Numbered from the stretch's first letter, positions 24,435 through 34,940 are shown. The stretch is 64,000 nucleotides of DNA from Hyaloperonospora brassicae (GCA_947650285.1 CANTFL010000362.1:1-64000); one strand, 5' to 3'. Program-made: numbers and translations. The notes: a model not told the origin generated them from the sequence alone.

Positions 24435-24867
24435 CAACTCGTCACGGATCTGCTTGAGTCCAAGTGTTGTTGCACCCGACCTGAACGGACTGTGCTCGTT
24501 CGTCCAGCCAAACACCTTGTCAAGAAACGTCGTGGCCACCAGCTCTGATGACCATGAGACAGGATATCTTCGATACGACACCAATACGCTCGAAGATTGG
24601 CTCGTTCACGGCGCTTGATCGTACGCGTCCCGACTTGCGTCTCCGGACAAACAACGAACGCTAAACGATCTGTTGGAATGCCACTGATACGCAAAACATA
24701 CCGCGGACGACACTTCATCGAATACTTTACACGAGTCCGAGCAGGAACCATTATCGTTCTTCCTTTCCGAAAGACACTACACAATTCACACCACGTGTCC
24801 ACGGCGAAGGAGGTTGGCGAAGAAAGAAACGGCAACTGTTGGCAGCATCGCTGCAACCAGAACATAG

Positions 24868-26438
24868 TTACGCTGCTCGCTCTTCTTCGCACCGGGTACA
24901 ATGGCAAATAAATTGATACTCGCTGCGCGGTCAGACATGAACGGTATGGCACAACATGCGAGGACACAGTCAGTCAATGCGCACAGCGTTTACGATTATT
25001 CCACACACTTGCACGTACCGAAGATGTTCCTCCCGCTCGTCTACGTCCTGGTCCACGTCAATGTATGAAATGCACAGCTCGTCGCCCTCCTTCACATCAA
25101 ATCCATCCATCGACACGTCAGACACTCCTTGTTACGCATCAACGTGCCAACACTTTGCACACTCACCGCAATGTCCTGCACGGCGAAGACATGAGCAGCC
25201 CCGTCTTTCGTGTACAGCACTGTGCAATTCGGATCGCAGCTATGGTTCATCGTGCAGATACCTGAGAACAATGCGGTGCCTTCCACGCCCACAAAGTCGT
25301 CATTCACCGCGTTGCATTCGTCTTCACCACTTTGGCTTCCCTGCTCCTCGTCGCATTCTTGGAGCTTATCTTTTTGCTTTTCTGCAAATGTTTCCAGCGC
25401 TGCTTTCACGCGCGCTAATACCGGCGGCATATCCTTCTTCTCCTCCGGACTCGCCTCGCTCAGCGCCTCATTCAGCGCGTGAAACGGATGGTCGATCTCC
25501 ATACTAATGTTGTTCATCTCAAACATGCCGACCACGCGACTAAAAAAGTCGACGTTTAGGACTTGGTCGCACATGCCCACGACCGCATCTGCCGTGAGAC
25601 CGCGGAGTTCTCCCAGCGTCTCGAGATGAACTAAGTTTTCGTTCAGCCCATGCATGAAAAAGTCGTACGTCTGCGTCAGCAGGTAGCGAAACTTATCCCG
25701 ATAGTCTTCTAGCGTCTCTCCGTCTTCTAAATCTTCTTCCGACGTTATGACTTCCCACCACGGCAACTTGCAAAACATGTCAACAGGTTGTCGAGCTTGC
25801 TCCATGTCCTGCGTCGCTACAAAGAGCAACAGGATCTTGGCCACGACCTTGGCTGCAAGCTGGAAAATCTCATTCGTCACGAGCGTGTGGTTCAAGAACC
25901 GCCCCATCGCATTATCCCGCTCCTCCGTGTGGGGACACAGCAGCGCGTGGTGTTGCGCGTACGCAATCAGTTTGCAATTGTCCGAGCAATAGACGACTCC
26001 ACAGCTGCAATGGACCTGCGTCTCGGCCAACTTGAACACGGAGAAATAGCTCTCGGAAGCGCTCTTGCCGCCTTCTTTCTGCAAGAAAGCAATGGCTGCT
26101 TCAAAGTCAGCGTTGCTGGCCACGATCTTGTCCGCACAGACTGCTTTGGCGTCCCCTCGCGGGCGGCAGTCCGCCACGACACGTGCCCAGCAGACTTTGC
26201 TGTCGATCAGAGGCACAAAGCAATTGTCGCAACAGTCGACAAACTCCTTATTGTCTTCGTGCTGCATGGCTACAAACGGAGCTTCGGTCCAAATGGGTTC
26301 GCCAGCCTGAAGCGCTCTCGCAGCAAACATCGCTTTGCCCTTTCCACTCGCGAGACCGCAGCGGATCGGTGGGCCGTGCAGCCGCGAGTGCAACAGCGCG
26401 TTGAAGTAGGCAGCAACGTCAGACGGGAGCGCTGGCAT
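24868..26438 (-). CDS. SMYD-type SET-domain protein (3 exons)
   Basis: Exons 26,438-25,167, 25,089-25,019 and 24,922-24,868; introns of 77 bp (donor GTGAGT) and 96 bp (donor GTACGT); 465 residues. The splice model restores the end of the SET domain: DIA joins EGDELCISYID, and HLR joins EYQFICHCTRC, both matching the paralogue at 27,959-29,830 residue for residue in spacing. Motifs: GKGKAMFAAR (SET start), a Cys-rich insert (CCDNC, CSCGVVYCSDNC...HHALLC) where SMYD proteins carry a zinc-binding module, CTMNHSCDPN (cofactor and catalytic core), GDELCISYID, and a short post-SET CxCxxC. The family methylates lysine on histones or other proteins; the insert arrangement recalls SMYD5. It is transcribed divergently from its paralogue. 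Confidence 0.88.
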
Positions 26439-27692
26439 TGCAGCTATGCCGTGGAGGGGTTGGGGCAGCGACTTGGCGTCGAAATGACTGGTTGACCGAC
26501 TGAAGCTATGACCGGATGAAGCTCGAACTGGCCGACGCTATGACTGATGGAGGGACGGAATGACTAACGAAAGGATTGACAGGCCGAGTCGGTCATTGGG
26601 TGGCCGACTATCGACTCCAAACTCGTGAATGAGACAGATGCGTTTTGGCTGGTCGACGACAGCGACGAAGGGATTGGGCAGCTGGATGGCGGGGAAGGGG
26701 TTCGTTCTACTTGGGCTCTGTAAGCGCTGCGTTTGACATGGTGCCACAACACTGGTACAAAACATGACGGGAGCAAAAACATGTCCATTGGGATGCTGCT
26801 GACCACCGGCTAGTCGATGGAATACCGTCCTATACGCCAAAGAGCGTCATGAACAACGACGCGTCGAGGCTTTTGTAGCCATTCGAGCATCGCAGCCCCA
26901 TGTGGCTCTTATAAGCTCAGAAGAGACTGGCGGACGCTGAACAATGCCATTGCACCTGATTACGACGTCGCCTCGACATTGTGGTAGCAACGGCTGATTC
27001 GACTCGGCAGATACCATTGCAAGTCTCGTTCATTCAGCGGATTGTCGTGGCACAGCACAGGCCAAGAGACTGCAATACCGTGAGCAAAAGCGCCACGTTT
27101 TACCGCAAGTAACGCAATGCCAAGTTGCTGTTGCGTTGCCGCCTTTGTACACGAGTGCAGATCAATTGTCTCCCGTCAATTGTCAATCGATGGCCCGTGT
27201 GTACACGTTGCTCCGTCGCGGGTCAAGGGGCTGTATCGTTGGCATCGTCTACTCGGAATGTATTGTCGAGTCCACACGTGCATCGTGTCGAGTGACGGAT
27301 GAGTGCATCCAAAGGGAACGAGTCACCAAAGCTCGATCTAGTACCGCCTTTATCGCACTTACCTCGTCGCACAACCTCTTCTTGTCTGCTAGTGCAGCAA
27401 ATACTGACCCATTTCTGCAGCTCACAAATAGTTTTGGGTCTGGAAAGAGCACCCAAAACCCCTTTCGCAGCGTTCGACATTCAGCCAATCACGACCACGT
27501 CGCAACAAAACCCACGCGCTCGGTCGGATCCCTTGCCCAACGAGCGAATCACAAGCCGCGAAACGCGCGCGTACCTCGGCGTCGAAAGTCGAAATATCGA
27601 CAATTCCAGTCCGACTTCTCCGTCGTCGTGTCACTTTTCCAAACCCCACCGGCTTCCGCCTCAGCCTCCGGAACGTGGCACCGTCGGCCGCC
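26439..27692. other. divergent promoter region between the two SET genes
   Basis: About 1.25 kb between the start of the minus-strand SET gene and the small ORF before the plus-strand SET gene. The sequence 26,500-26,850 has short repeated words (TGACTG, GACCGA, CGGACG) but no gene. Frames near 27,136-27,690 are uneven in composition and I do not call them. Confidence 0.5.
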
Positions 27693-27857
27693 ATGAACGC
27701 CGACACGGACACAGCCCAACTCGGTCTGCCGACGTCGTATCAAGCGCTCACGTCGTCGACGCTCAGCAGTTTCAAGAGCAGTGCACTGCGCTCGTCCCGA
27801 ATCGATCGTACGCTCTTGAGATTTTTGTCCGATAAATTGCGCCAAATGTGGTGCTAA
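27693..27857 (+). CDS. possible 54-residue protein, unrecognised
   Basis: Starts MNADTDTAQLGLPTSYQALT in a strong context (GCCGCCATGA) and ends FLSDKLRQMWC. Third codon positions are C/G-rich as in the neighbouring genes, and the end looks like a helical basic segment. It ends 101 bp before the ATG of the SET gene. It could be a separate small gene, a 5' exon of something else, or an upstream ORF in the SET transcript. No family recognised. Confidence 0.35.
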   Translation: MNADTDTAQLGLPTSYQALTSSTLSSFKSSALRSSRIDRTLLRFLSDKLRQMWC

Positions 27858-27958
27858 AAACCATTTTCATCGGTTTTTGTGGAATTTGTTGGTGTTCGTA
27901 TTTGTTGGTGTTGTTCTTATCGTTGACGTTCGTGCTGCTAGTTGACCGGTACTCGAGC

Positions 27959-29830
27959 ATGGCCGCGCCTTATGGACCGGCGGACCCCGTTGCCAGTACT
28001 TATTTCCAAGTGAACATCAGCAAAGCCAAGGCCCCCATCATGTGCGGCGACGCTGGACCTGTCAAGGGCAAAGCCATTTACGCCGAACGAGATTTGCCCA
28101 AAGCTACTCGGATTTGGACCGAATCGCCGCTCGTGGCCATGCAACACGAGCACAATCGTCGTCTCTTGCCCTGCTGTCAGTTTTGCTACTTGCCGCTCTT
28201 GGGCGACGCCCAGCAGCAGTGGCACGACATTGTCACGCGGTATAATGTGGCTCAGGCTCACAAGGGGACGTCAGTGGACTCGGAAGCCGGAAGGACGAAT
28301 GACAAGACAATGACTCGAGAACAGACTGAGGTGGTGGACGTTGATGCACTGAAGACAACGCTGCAGCTGTTGCGGATCACGCCCGAAAGCTGTGGCATGG
28401 CGGACCCTGGAGCCAAATGTGCGTGTGGCGAGCTCTACTGCTCAAAATTGTGTCGGATGCGAGCGCTCCATGAATACCATGCTATCCTTTGCCCTCGCAA
28501 GGATCCGTGCTCGGCCATGGGCGTGTTCCTTGAGCATACACGCCACACGAACGATATTTTCTACCTTGCAGTGAAGGTGATCGCCCGCGTGCTGTCACGG
28601 TATCTCGTGTGGCGAGACATTGTGAAAGCGCGTGAGCCGATCGATATGTTTTACAAGAAGCCTTGGTGGGAGGTCGTTGTTGTGGAGCACGAGGAATCGG
28701 TACCGCTGTCGCACGAGTGGTATAGCAGCGAGGAAACGTCTGGTCCGGTTACGACTAGTGGCAGCGATGATACAAACAGTGACGACGGAGGCAGCAGCAG
28801 CAATGACGACGGCTTCCCGAGTGAAGAAAAGAGTGCTTACCAGAAACAGAGCACTGCTTTGCCGAATGCTACCGGCTATACCGCCTCACAGGCTCACAAC
28901 GCACGACAGGTACAGACACAAGCAAAGAATAAGAAAGAACGAGAGTCAACGGTAGATGGTGGCACTCCGACAAAAGCATCTACGAAGGCGCAGTGTTTGC
29001 AGGAGGTGCTGAAGATGACGCATGAGTTGCTCATTGACGCACTGGAGTGCAATTTGGTGCGGCTGGAGCGGGAAGGTCAGCTGCGTGGTGTTACGGTCGA
29101 AGAAATCTGGCGCTGTTGCTCGAGCGTATTGAGCCTTGAGTTTTTCACGGCACAGATTGGTCTCTTTGAGATGAACAATATCAGTATGGAGGTGGACCAT
29201 CCCTTTCGCGCCTTCATCGACATCCTGGACCCCGATGTTCAGCACGAAGTGGCCGTGGGCGAGAGTACCGACAAAGTCAGCAGCAAATCTCCAAGGTTAC
29301 AGCCACAGCTAAACACTAGAGATCAGGCTCTTGTTGCTGGCGTGCGACGCGTGCTAGAATGGGAGGAAAAGCGCTTACAAAGGCTGCAGGCGCAGGAACG
29401 CCTGCAACGGAGCGCTGGCAAAGTGAATCATGACTTTGATCCGCCTCTAGGCTACACTGGCATTGAAGGCACTGCGCTCTTTCCGATCATCTGTACAATG
29501 AATCACAGTTGCGATCCGAACTGCACTGTATTGTACACAAAGAACGGCGACGGCCACGTCGTGGCCATACGTGACATCGAGAAAGGCGAAGAGCTTTGCA
29601 TCTGCTATATTGACGTTGACATGGATGTGCAGTCGCGGGAGGCGAATTTGCGCGAGTACAAGTTCAAGTGCTACTGCCCGCGATGTGTGAACGAGCGGCA
29701 ACAATATGAGCGACATCGACCAGCGCAAGGCGCAAATTCTGTATCCGGGCAGCTGGCTCGACGCTCCATTTCCGAGAACCAGCGGCAGTTCAAGAAACCA
29801 AAGAACAAACGCAGCGATCAGGGGCAGTGA
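27959..29830 (+). CDS. SMYD-type SET-domain protein, intronless paralogue
   Basis: I choose the ATG at 27,959 (MAAPYGPADPV, 623 residues), which aligns with the start of the paralogue. The frame is open further upstream, but only with a non-ATG start and an improbable hydrophobic leader. Motifs: GKAIYAERDLPKATRIW, Cys-rich insert (CCQFCYLPL, CACGELYCSKLC, HAILCP), CTMNHSCDPNCTVLYTKNG, GEELCICYID, and post-SET CYCPRC. Between the CYS insert and the middle helical part there is a ~100-residue Ser/Asp/Gln-rich insertion (about residues 245-345) that the paralogue lacks. The same sites where the paralogue has introns are continuous here. It ends in a basic tail (KKPKNKRSDQ). AATAAA occurs at 29,868-29,873. 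Convergent with NAE1, 175 bp apart. Confidence 0.88.
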   Translation: MAAPYGPADPVASTYFQVNISKAKAPIMCGDAGPVKGKAIYAERDLPKATRIWTESPLVAMQHEHNRRLLPCCQFCYLPLLGDAQQQWHDIVTRYNVAQAHKGTSVDSEAGRTNDKTMTREQTEVVDVDALKTTLQLLRITPESCGMADPGAKCACGELYCSKLCRMRALHEYHAILCPRKDPCSAMGVFLEHTRHTNDIFYLAVKVIARVLSRYLVWRDIVKAREPIDMFYKKPWWEVVVVEHEESVPLSHEWYSSEETSGPVTTSGSDDTNSDDGGSSSNDDGFPSEEKSAYQKQSTALPNATGYTASQAHNARQVQTQAKNKKERESTVDGGTPTKASTKAQCLQEVLKMTHELLIDALECNLVRLEREGQLRGVTVEEIWRCCSSVLSLEFFTAQIGLFEMNNISMEVDHPFRAFIDILDPDVQHEVAVGESTDKVSSKSPRLQPQLNTRDQALVAGVRRVLEWEEKRLQRLQAQERLQRSAGKVNHDFDPPLGYTGIEGTALFPIICTMNHSCDPNCTVLYTKNGDGHVVAIRDIEKGEELCICYIDVDMDVQSREANLREYKFKCYCPRCVNERQQYERHRPAQGANSVSGQLARRSISENQRQFKKPKNKRSDQGQ

Positions 29831-29960
29831 GTGGAATGGACACCAGCGTCTTGGGTTCCGTGTTTCTAATAAACAAAAGCGCTTCTTCTTGCGCCTAGAT
29901 ATGACTTCATGTAAATACACTTACGATCGGCATTAACAAACTGTCTTTGCTTCCCACTTG

Positions 29961-30005
29961 ACCACGATAGGGAACCACGATAGGGGACCACGATAGGGGA
30001 CCACG
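29961..30005. repeat. 13-bp tandem repeat between convergent genes
   Basis: Three units of ACCACGATAGGGG plus a partial fourth, ending exactly at the stop codon of NAE1 on the other strand. It lies in the shared 3' region of the SET gene and NAE1. Confidence 0.9.
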
Positions 30006-31607
30006 TCAGAGTCGGTAAGTAGCCGCTACGCCCGAGATGCCGTTGTATACGTACGTGTGGTTCAGCGGCTCAAACTGGTGCGTGATCAGCTTCACGGCCT
30101 CCTGCGCAGCAACGCCGCCCATCAACGCGGCAATGTTGTGCAGCTCAACTTGGCACGATCGGGTCATCTCCAGCGCGTGGTCAAGAGTAATCCAGTTCGC
30201 CACGGCACTGCCAGCAGCCAGAGCCCTCGCCTTCGCTACCAGCCACACCCGGTCTTGCGCCACAGCAGCGTCCTCCGATCCAGGGTACCGATGGAATTCG
30301 GACGCGAAAAGAGCCACTGCCCGCAGCATAAAGTACCAGATCAACGGCGAGTGCTCCTTGTCCTCGTCGTCCAGATCCACGTCCGACAAGTCGACGTGCG
30401 CATACTCTTGCGCGACGCTGCGAGTTTCCAGCATGCCGATACTCGCAGCGTTCTTGCAAAACGCCGCAACAGTTTCATATGCGATCATGTCATCAGCAAG
30501 TTCCAAATCACGCAGCCGCTTGCACACCATGTCATACACCTTGGTCGCGTCCTCTTTGGCCTTGGTCACGTACAGCTCCTGTAGCGCCACGTACGACTCC
30601 GTTGACGCCGTCATGTCGGGCACAACTCCAGTCACCGGCAACAGTCCGTCGTTCTGCTCGACGAAATCGGCAAGTGCACTCGCCAGGAGCCAAAACTCGT
30701 CCGTGACGTCCAAGTCCTTCCTCTTCTCCAGCGCTTGTGCCGACACTGCGCGTGATGCAGCAGCTGCCAGCACCGACGCTACTTCGTCAGGCACCTGCGG
30801 CTTCACGTACGCCATGTACGCGTGCTCCGCCGCTTCGACAAAGTTCACTTCGTGACCAGGAGCGCCCCGCGCCATTTGCTCGAGCAAAGTCTTGAACGCA
30901 CGTTTCTCGGCAACGGTCGTCGGCAGTTGGCCGTCCCCACAGCTTCTTCGTGTCCACTCGTTCCGCACGTGCAGCAGCAGCACTACGAACGGCACGTGCG
31001 CGTGTTCAATGCTCGAGAGCGACGGCAGGTCAAAGCTGTCGGCAAACGTTTGCAACGTCGAAAAAGGCCGCGACAGCCGCAGCTCGTGCCGCGGCGGGTC
31101 CAGTTTTGCATCGACAATCACGTGGTCCATCACTTGCAGCCGCAACGAGCCCACGAAGCCCCACGACGTCACGAGAATCAACGGACGTCTCTTGTCCCGA
31201 CACAGTCGGGCCAGCAAGAGCGTCACGTGGTCGTCCAATAATTGTGTAGCCATCACGAGATCAAAGGGGTCCAGAAACTGCGGCTCCGTCTCGAGCACGT
31301 GCTTCACGTCCGCGTGGCGAGCGCCTCCGGCCACGTCTGTGTTCAGTTCCAGCAGCATCTGGGCGACTGTCTCGCACCTGGACGCCCCAATAGACGCAGA
31401 AGCCACAAAGAAGTTATTTGTACGATCAGCTGGTGTCACGAATTGGTCGTCCATTATCGTAAAGCGCTGGACACCGGGCAGCACGAGGTTCTTGAGCGCT
31501 TCCGAAGCAGTTGCACACGAGCCGAGGACCAAGACGTGTGTGCCGGCCAGTCGACGCTGTCCTTCAGCGCCCCAGAGACGCAGCTGACGGTCGTACTTGT
31601 CGCCCAT
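30006..31607 (-). CDS. NAE1: NEDD8-activating enzyme E1 regulatory subunit (NAE1/AXR1/ULA1)
   Basis: 533 residues, the usual length of the family, single exon. The start MGDKYDRQLRLWGAEGQRRL is the classic N-terminus of E1 regulatory subunits. It is followed by the Rossmann-type segment GSCATASEALKNLVLPG and FTIMDDQ, the adenylation-domain core that in this subunit lacks the catalytic cysteine. The C-terminus has HNIAALMGGVAAQEAVKLIT and HTYVYNGISGVAATYRL, also typical. With UBA3 it forms the heterodimer that activates NEDD8 for cullin neddylation, in nucleus and cytosol. The middle (about 200-450) is the variable helical insertion. No breaks seen. Neighbours are unrelated. Confidence 0.95.
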   Translation of the reverse strand: MGDKYDRQLRLWGAEGQRRLAGTHVLVLGSCATASEALKNLVLPGVQRFTIMDDQFVTPADRTNNFFVASASIGASRCETVAQMLLELNTDVAGGARHADVKHVLETEPQFLDPFDLVMATQLLDDHVTLLLARLCRDKRRPLILVTSWGFVGSLRLQVMDHVIVDAKLDPPRHELRLSRPFSTLQTFADSFDLPSLSSIEHAHVPFVVLLLHVRNEWTRRSCGDGQLPTTVAEKRAFKTLLEQMARGAPGHEVNFVEAAEHAYMAYVKPQVPDEVASVLAAAASRAVSAQALEKRKDLDVTDEFWLLASALADFVEQNDGLLPVTGVVPDMTASTESYVALQELYVTKAKEDATKVYDMVCKRLRDLELADDMIAYETVAAFCKNAASIGMLETRSVAQEYAHVDLSDVDLDDEDKEHSPLIWYFMLRAVALFASEFHRYPGSEDAAVAQDRVWLVAKARALAAGSAVANWITLDHALEMTRSCQVELHNIAALMGGVAAQEAVKLITHQFEPLNHTYVYNGISGVAATYRL

Positions 31608-31997
31608 GCACGAAGGCGGTGAGGATTGACGGGAACAAAGTGGTCGTACAAAATAAGTGCTGCGTGGACGTCGAGGTGTGTGGGATATACTGTTTATGCA
31701 TACGAAGAGGGTGTATTCTCTGTAGGGGGTAAACGACGCGATTTATTCGGCTGTGTATCAGGTTGTGTCCGTGAGTGCTTCTCAACATTCATAATATTCG
31801 AGTAGGAGGTAGCGCCAGCTTTTCGTCTAGGCAAAATGACGTTTCGTGAAGTAACGAGCTCATTGTCACCAGAAGTGGTGCCAATGGACCCGTTAATGCA
31901 GCACATTTCAATTTACCCACCGACACAAGTCTCCCAGCAAACTCGGTACGAATATGACGAACGCGCTCTCTTTCCATTGGTTTTGCTAAGGGAATTA

Positions 31998-32053
31998 GAG
32001 GACGATCAGTTACCATTACAATATTCGTCCTTTGATGGTAACTGATCGTCCTC
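31998..32053. repeat. 19-bp perfect inverted repeat (hairpin)
   Basis: Left arm GAGGACGATCAGTTACCAT (31,998-32,016) pairs perfectly with 32,035-32,053 around an 18-nt AT-rich loop. It lies between the divergent-side promoter of NAE1 and the 3' end of the C2 gene. It is not in a coding frame that I support. It could be a small RNA precursor, a transcription stop structure, or a miniature foldback element. Confidence 0.9.
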
Positions 32054-32191
32054 CAGTTACTTCACGCCCGCGAATTCTTCTAGCCTGCAAGAAGCAGCAG
32101 CGATTCCACACCAGTCGTCTATCAAGCGATCAAAGACATGCTCACTAACCTCTTTCCTCCGACGTGGCCCTCGCCTTGCTCACCTCAGCCC

Positions 32192-33404
32192 CTATTTCTT
32201 TTTGCCCTTTATCATCTTCTTCACCTTCTTGGCCCACGCCTTGTTGATCTCCTTTCGCTTCGCCTTTTGCTCTTCATCTTCGCGGTCCACGGCTCGCACT
32301 TTAATCCCCGGGAAATTGCTCTCGAGCAGCGCCTTGAGCTGCGGCAACTTTTTTCTCCGGCGGGGAATACGTGCCACTGTTGTTGTCAATGTGCAGCGTG
32401 TACTTCCCGAAATGTCCCTTACTGATGTAGAACTCCCCGGCGTACTTGACGTGATACTGGGCCCTCGAGTGCAGCATGTGCTTGGACAGCATGTCCTTGA
32501 AAAACGCAGCCCCCGTCTCGGAAAAGTACATGCCCGTCTCAACGACCACGTAGGTATAGAGCACGGACTGGTCCTGCCGTTTGCCGCCGTGCAAGAGCTT
32601 GAAAAAATCATCGGCTTCATCAAGCTCGCCGTAGACCGTATTGCCGTTGTGTTTGTAGACATAGTCGTGCTCGGACTGGACCATCTTGCGCATAGCAGGC
32701 GCTTCCAGGTGGTCCGAGGCAAAGATCCGACGAATCGTCGGATAGTTTCGATTCCACTCAATGTCCGTCGGCAGGTGCACCGAAATGTCGTGCAAGTACA
32801 TGTGGTAGGCCAGAAACCGCAACTTGTCATCGTCCGTCCTGGTCTGCGTGAGGACGCCACCGACGAAGCTCGAGTGCACGGCATAGTGCACAGGTCCGTA
32901 TTGCAGCAGCTTCCCGTCGCCCTTCGTGGACGTCGAGTGCGACTTGAGTTTGACCGTAATCGTCCCGGCAGATTTGGCCTCATGAGTGATGGGTAGCTCG
33001 AAGGTTTTCTCCTTGCCATGTGTATCAACCGCGATGAACTCCGCCTCACCGAGTGCATCGTCGCTAAAAAGGTCCTTGTCCATCAAGTAGAGCTTGCACG
33101 ACGTGTCGGGCTCGACGTTGCGAAAGTAGAACTTCTCGTCCCACTCGGGGTTGAGTGACGAGGCAATGGGACGTGTCCACGCCACTGTCTCGTTCATCAC
33201 TTCAATGGCTGCGAACGCGTCGCTCGACGAGAACTGGCCCTTGAGTGAAGCCTTCCAGTCCAAGCGGTCCCCGGCAGCAATGTCCGCGGCGGACACGATC
33301 TCGAGCTCGACATCAAGCGCAGAGCGCGGCTTCCAAGCGTGAGCAGACGGGGAAAGCGCCAGCGCCGTCAACGCGACGACGGCAGCGGAGGTAACTTGGC
33401 CCAT
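32192..33404 (-). pseudogene. secreted C2-domain protein with a one-base frameshift near the C-terminus
   Basis: The first frame (33,404 down to 32,301) has a signal peptide (ALTALALSPSAHA, residues ~10-23) and a C2 domain (about 29-150: LDVELEIVSAAD, SSLNPEWDEKFYF, LYLMDKDLFSDDALGEAEF), then a conserved-looking region with 'YHVKYAGEFYISKG' and 'NNSGTYSPPEKK'. There the frame runs into a run of six A (coding strand). The family ending, helical LPQLKALLESNFPGIKV and a Lys-rich tail, continues one base out of frame to the stop at 32,192. The fragment at 34,735-34,940 shows the uninterrupted family arrangement. One extra A explains it: a real frameshift, a polymorphism, or an assembly homopolymer error. 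If the error model is right, this is a normal ~403-residue gene. C2 domains bind phospholipids, often with calcium. Confidence 0.75.
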
Positions 33405-34734
33405 GGCTGATGACGAGGTGGGCGCAAGACGAGGAGACTGTAAGAATGAAGAGAGCTACAGCGTCGCTAGTGACCGGGGAGATGGGGAACGTGGGCAGCT
33501 GTTTTGAGAGAAGACCAGGTCGCCCGCCCGTCACCGAATGAGTGCTCTTGTTGGATGGAAATAGCGAGTCGACGAGTGCTACAGAAGGAGCGACATGCGG
33601 CTATCTTTGCGTGTCAAGCGCACACCTCTATCCCCCCACGGTCTCTATTGCACGAGGTGCTGCTACGCAGACGGCGGTTTTGACGTGTCGCACGGCCTTT
33701 CGAAGCGCTGGGGACATGTGTGAGTGTTCGAAACGGGACAACGTGTCGTTTGAAGTTGTCGCGATGCACGACGGACGGAGCGGGTGAAGAAGGCGGCTGT
33801 CCGTATACATGCAAAGGATGGCGCCCGTGTATTTAGCCATGATGCCCGGTGTGTTTCGCCTCCCCCATTCGGTACCGGTCAGTGCTTGACGTGCGGAACC
33901 GATGGTGACCTTCTGCGACACGGGCGCTGGAAGTGCGTCACACTCTATTGAGCTGGGGTCGCAGATGTCGCGTGCACATGGCACTCATGCCCGATCGCTT
34001 CGTGTGTGCATAGTTGACGCCATTGGCACTCTACACATCGAATCGTCGGTGCTCTTCCGAGGTCGCTTACGCGCGAGATTGAAGTTGAGATCGAGTGTCC
34101 CATTGTAGAGGAGAGTCATCAAGTGGCTTGAGCTCGTTCCATCTCGTGACGCGCACGCCCGAGTAGCACGAAACAAAGGAATCGAACTACGCCGAGCCGG
34201 ACCCACTGAGCCACTTGCGTTCGCTGACCAAAGACGTTGGTGAAAGCTGCTTGACGAGCACGCGCGCGAAAATTGTGGTGATGATGACCATCACTAAACC
34301 ACAAGCAGCTGATTCCGGACACCAGCAGCAAGTGGACCTTATGAACGCAAGGAGATTGATGCATCGTACCTTATGGAGACCCATGAGATCGCTTTTCGCG
34401 AAATCTCGGTAACGAACAGCGACTGCAGTAAGGATGAACGGGCTGAAGATTCAGACGGGAATGTACCGGGCGCCTTAGTGTCAAAGGCACTATTCGAGAG
34501 GGTCAGGATTGTGCGAGATAAACAAAGTAGACCGCCAGATCAGACGTCTGCATTCTGCAAAACCAGACTGTTGTCCATGTGTTGTTGCATCATACAGTGT
34601 CCGATTGCTCTTGCAAACTAGCGTACACGGCTGCCGTGCACATACATAGCGCGACTTTGTCCTAAGTGGCCCAGACAACGTCAAATCTATACTGCCCAAT
34701 GGTCAAATCAACTAAATACGACCGACCGTAGCGT
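33405..34734. other. intergenic region, no gene recognised
   Basis: Between the C2 gene's start and the C2 paralogue fragment. Only short frames without coding character. It contains a tRNA-like motif pair (34,175-34,220), listed separately. Confidence 0.5.
34175..34220 (-). repeat. tRNA-like A-box/B-box pair, possible SINE head
   Basis: On the minus strand TGGCTCAGTGGG (good A-box) is followed only about 15 bases later by GTTCGATTCC (good B-box). The spacing is too short for a complete tRNA, so an anticodon-arm-deleted tRNA or a SINE promoter remnant is likelier. Confidence 0.4.
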
Positions 34735-34940
34735 TCATGTCCATAGTGCTAGATTCTCCTTACGCCGTTGCTGCACACATGCGTCTTCGCACTCCAGCGC
34801 TTCCACTGCAATGCCAGGGAAGTTGTTCTCAATCAACGCCTTCATGCGCGGTAACGCAGCTTTAGGCGGTGCATACGTACCGCTATCGTTGTCAATAATG
34901 AGCCTCGGCTCACCAAACTGATAATTGTCGACGCGAAACT
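34735..34940 (-). pseudogene. C-terminal fragment of a second secreted C2-type gene, cut by an LTR
   Basis: About 68 codons that align with the C-terminus of the C2 gene at 32,192-33,404: IIDNDSGTYAPP, then LPRMKALIENNFPGI, then a charged tail ending LALWT. On the coding strand the homology begins exactly where the LTR (34,941-35,389) ends. The frame continues into the LTR only by chance. I do not find the rest of the gene on the far side of the LTR (35,390 onward), so it was deleted or displaced. A tandem duplicate of the C2 gene destroyed by a retroelement is the simplest reading. Confidence 0.75.

Larger units (their letters stand above)
21990..24867. other. intergenic region with tandem repeat and a possible broken gene
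   Basis: This lies upstream of the VASt-like gene and downstream of the SET gene. The first 1.3 kb shows nothing recognisable. The tandem repeat at 23,297 and the GC-rich coding-like stretch at 23,641-24,434 are listed separately. Confidence 0.45.

Noticed and set aside
27848..27958. Hydrophobic N-terminal extension of the plus-strand SET protein
   Set aside because: Needs a GTG start; the paralogue begins at the position of the ATG at 27,959, so the extension is probably 5' UTR.
32340..32360. Programmed ribosomal frameshift at the A run of the C2 gene
   Set aside because: A forward slip of one base would be needed, whereas A-run slippery sites of the known type favour -1; an indel is simpler.
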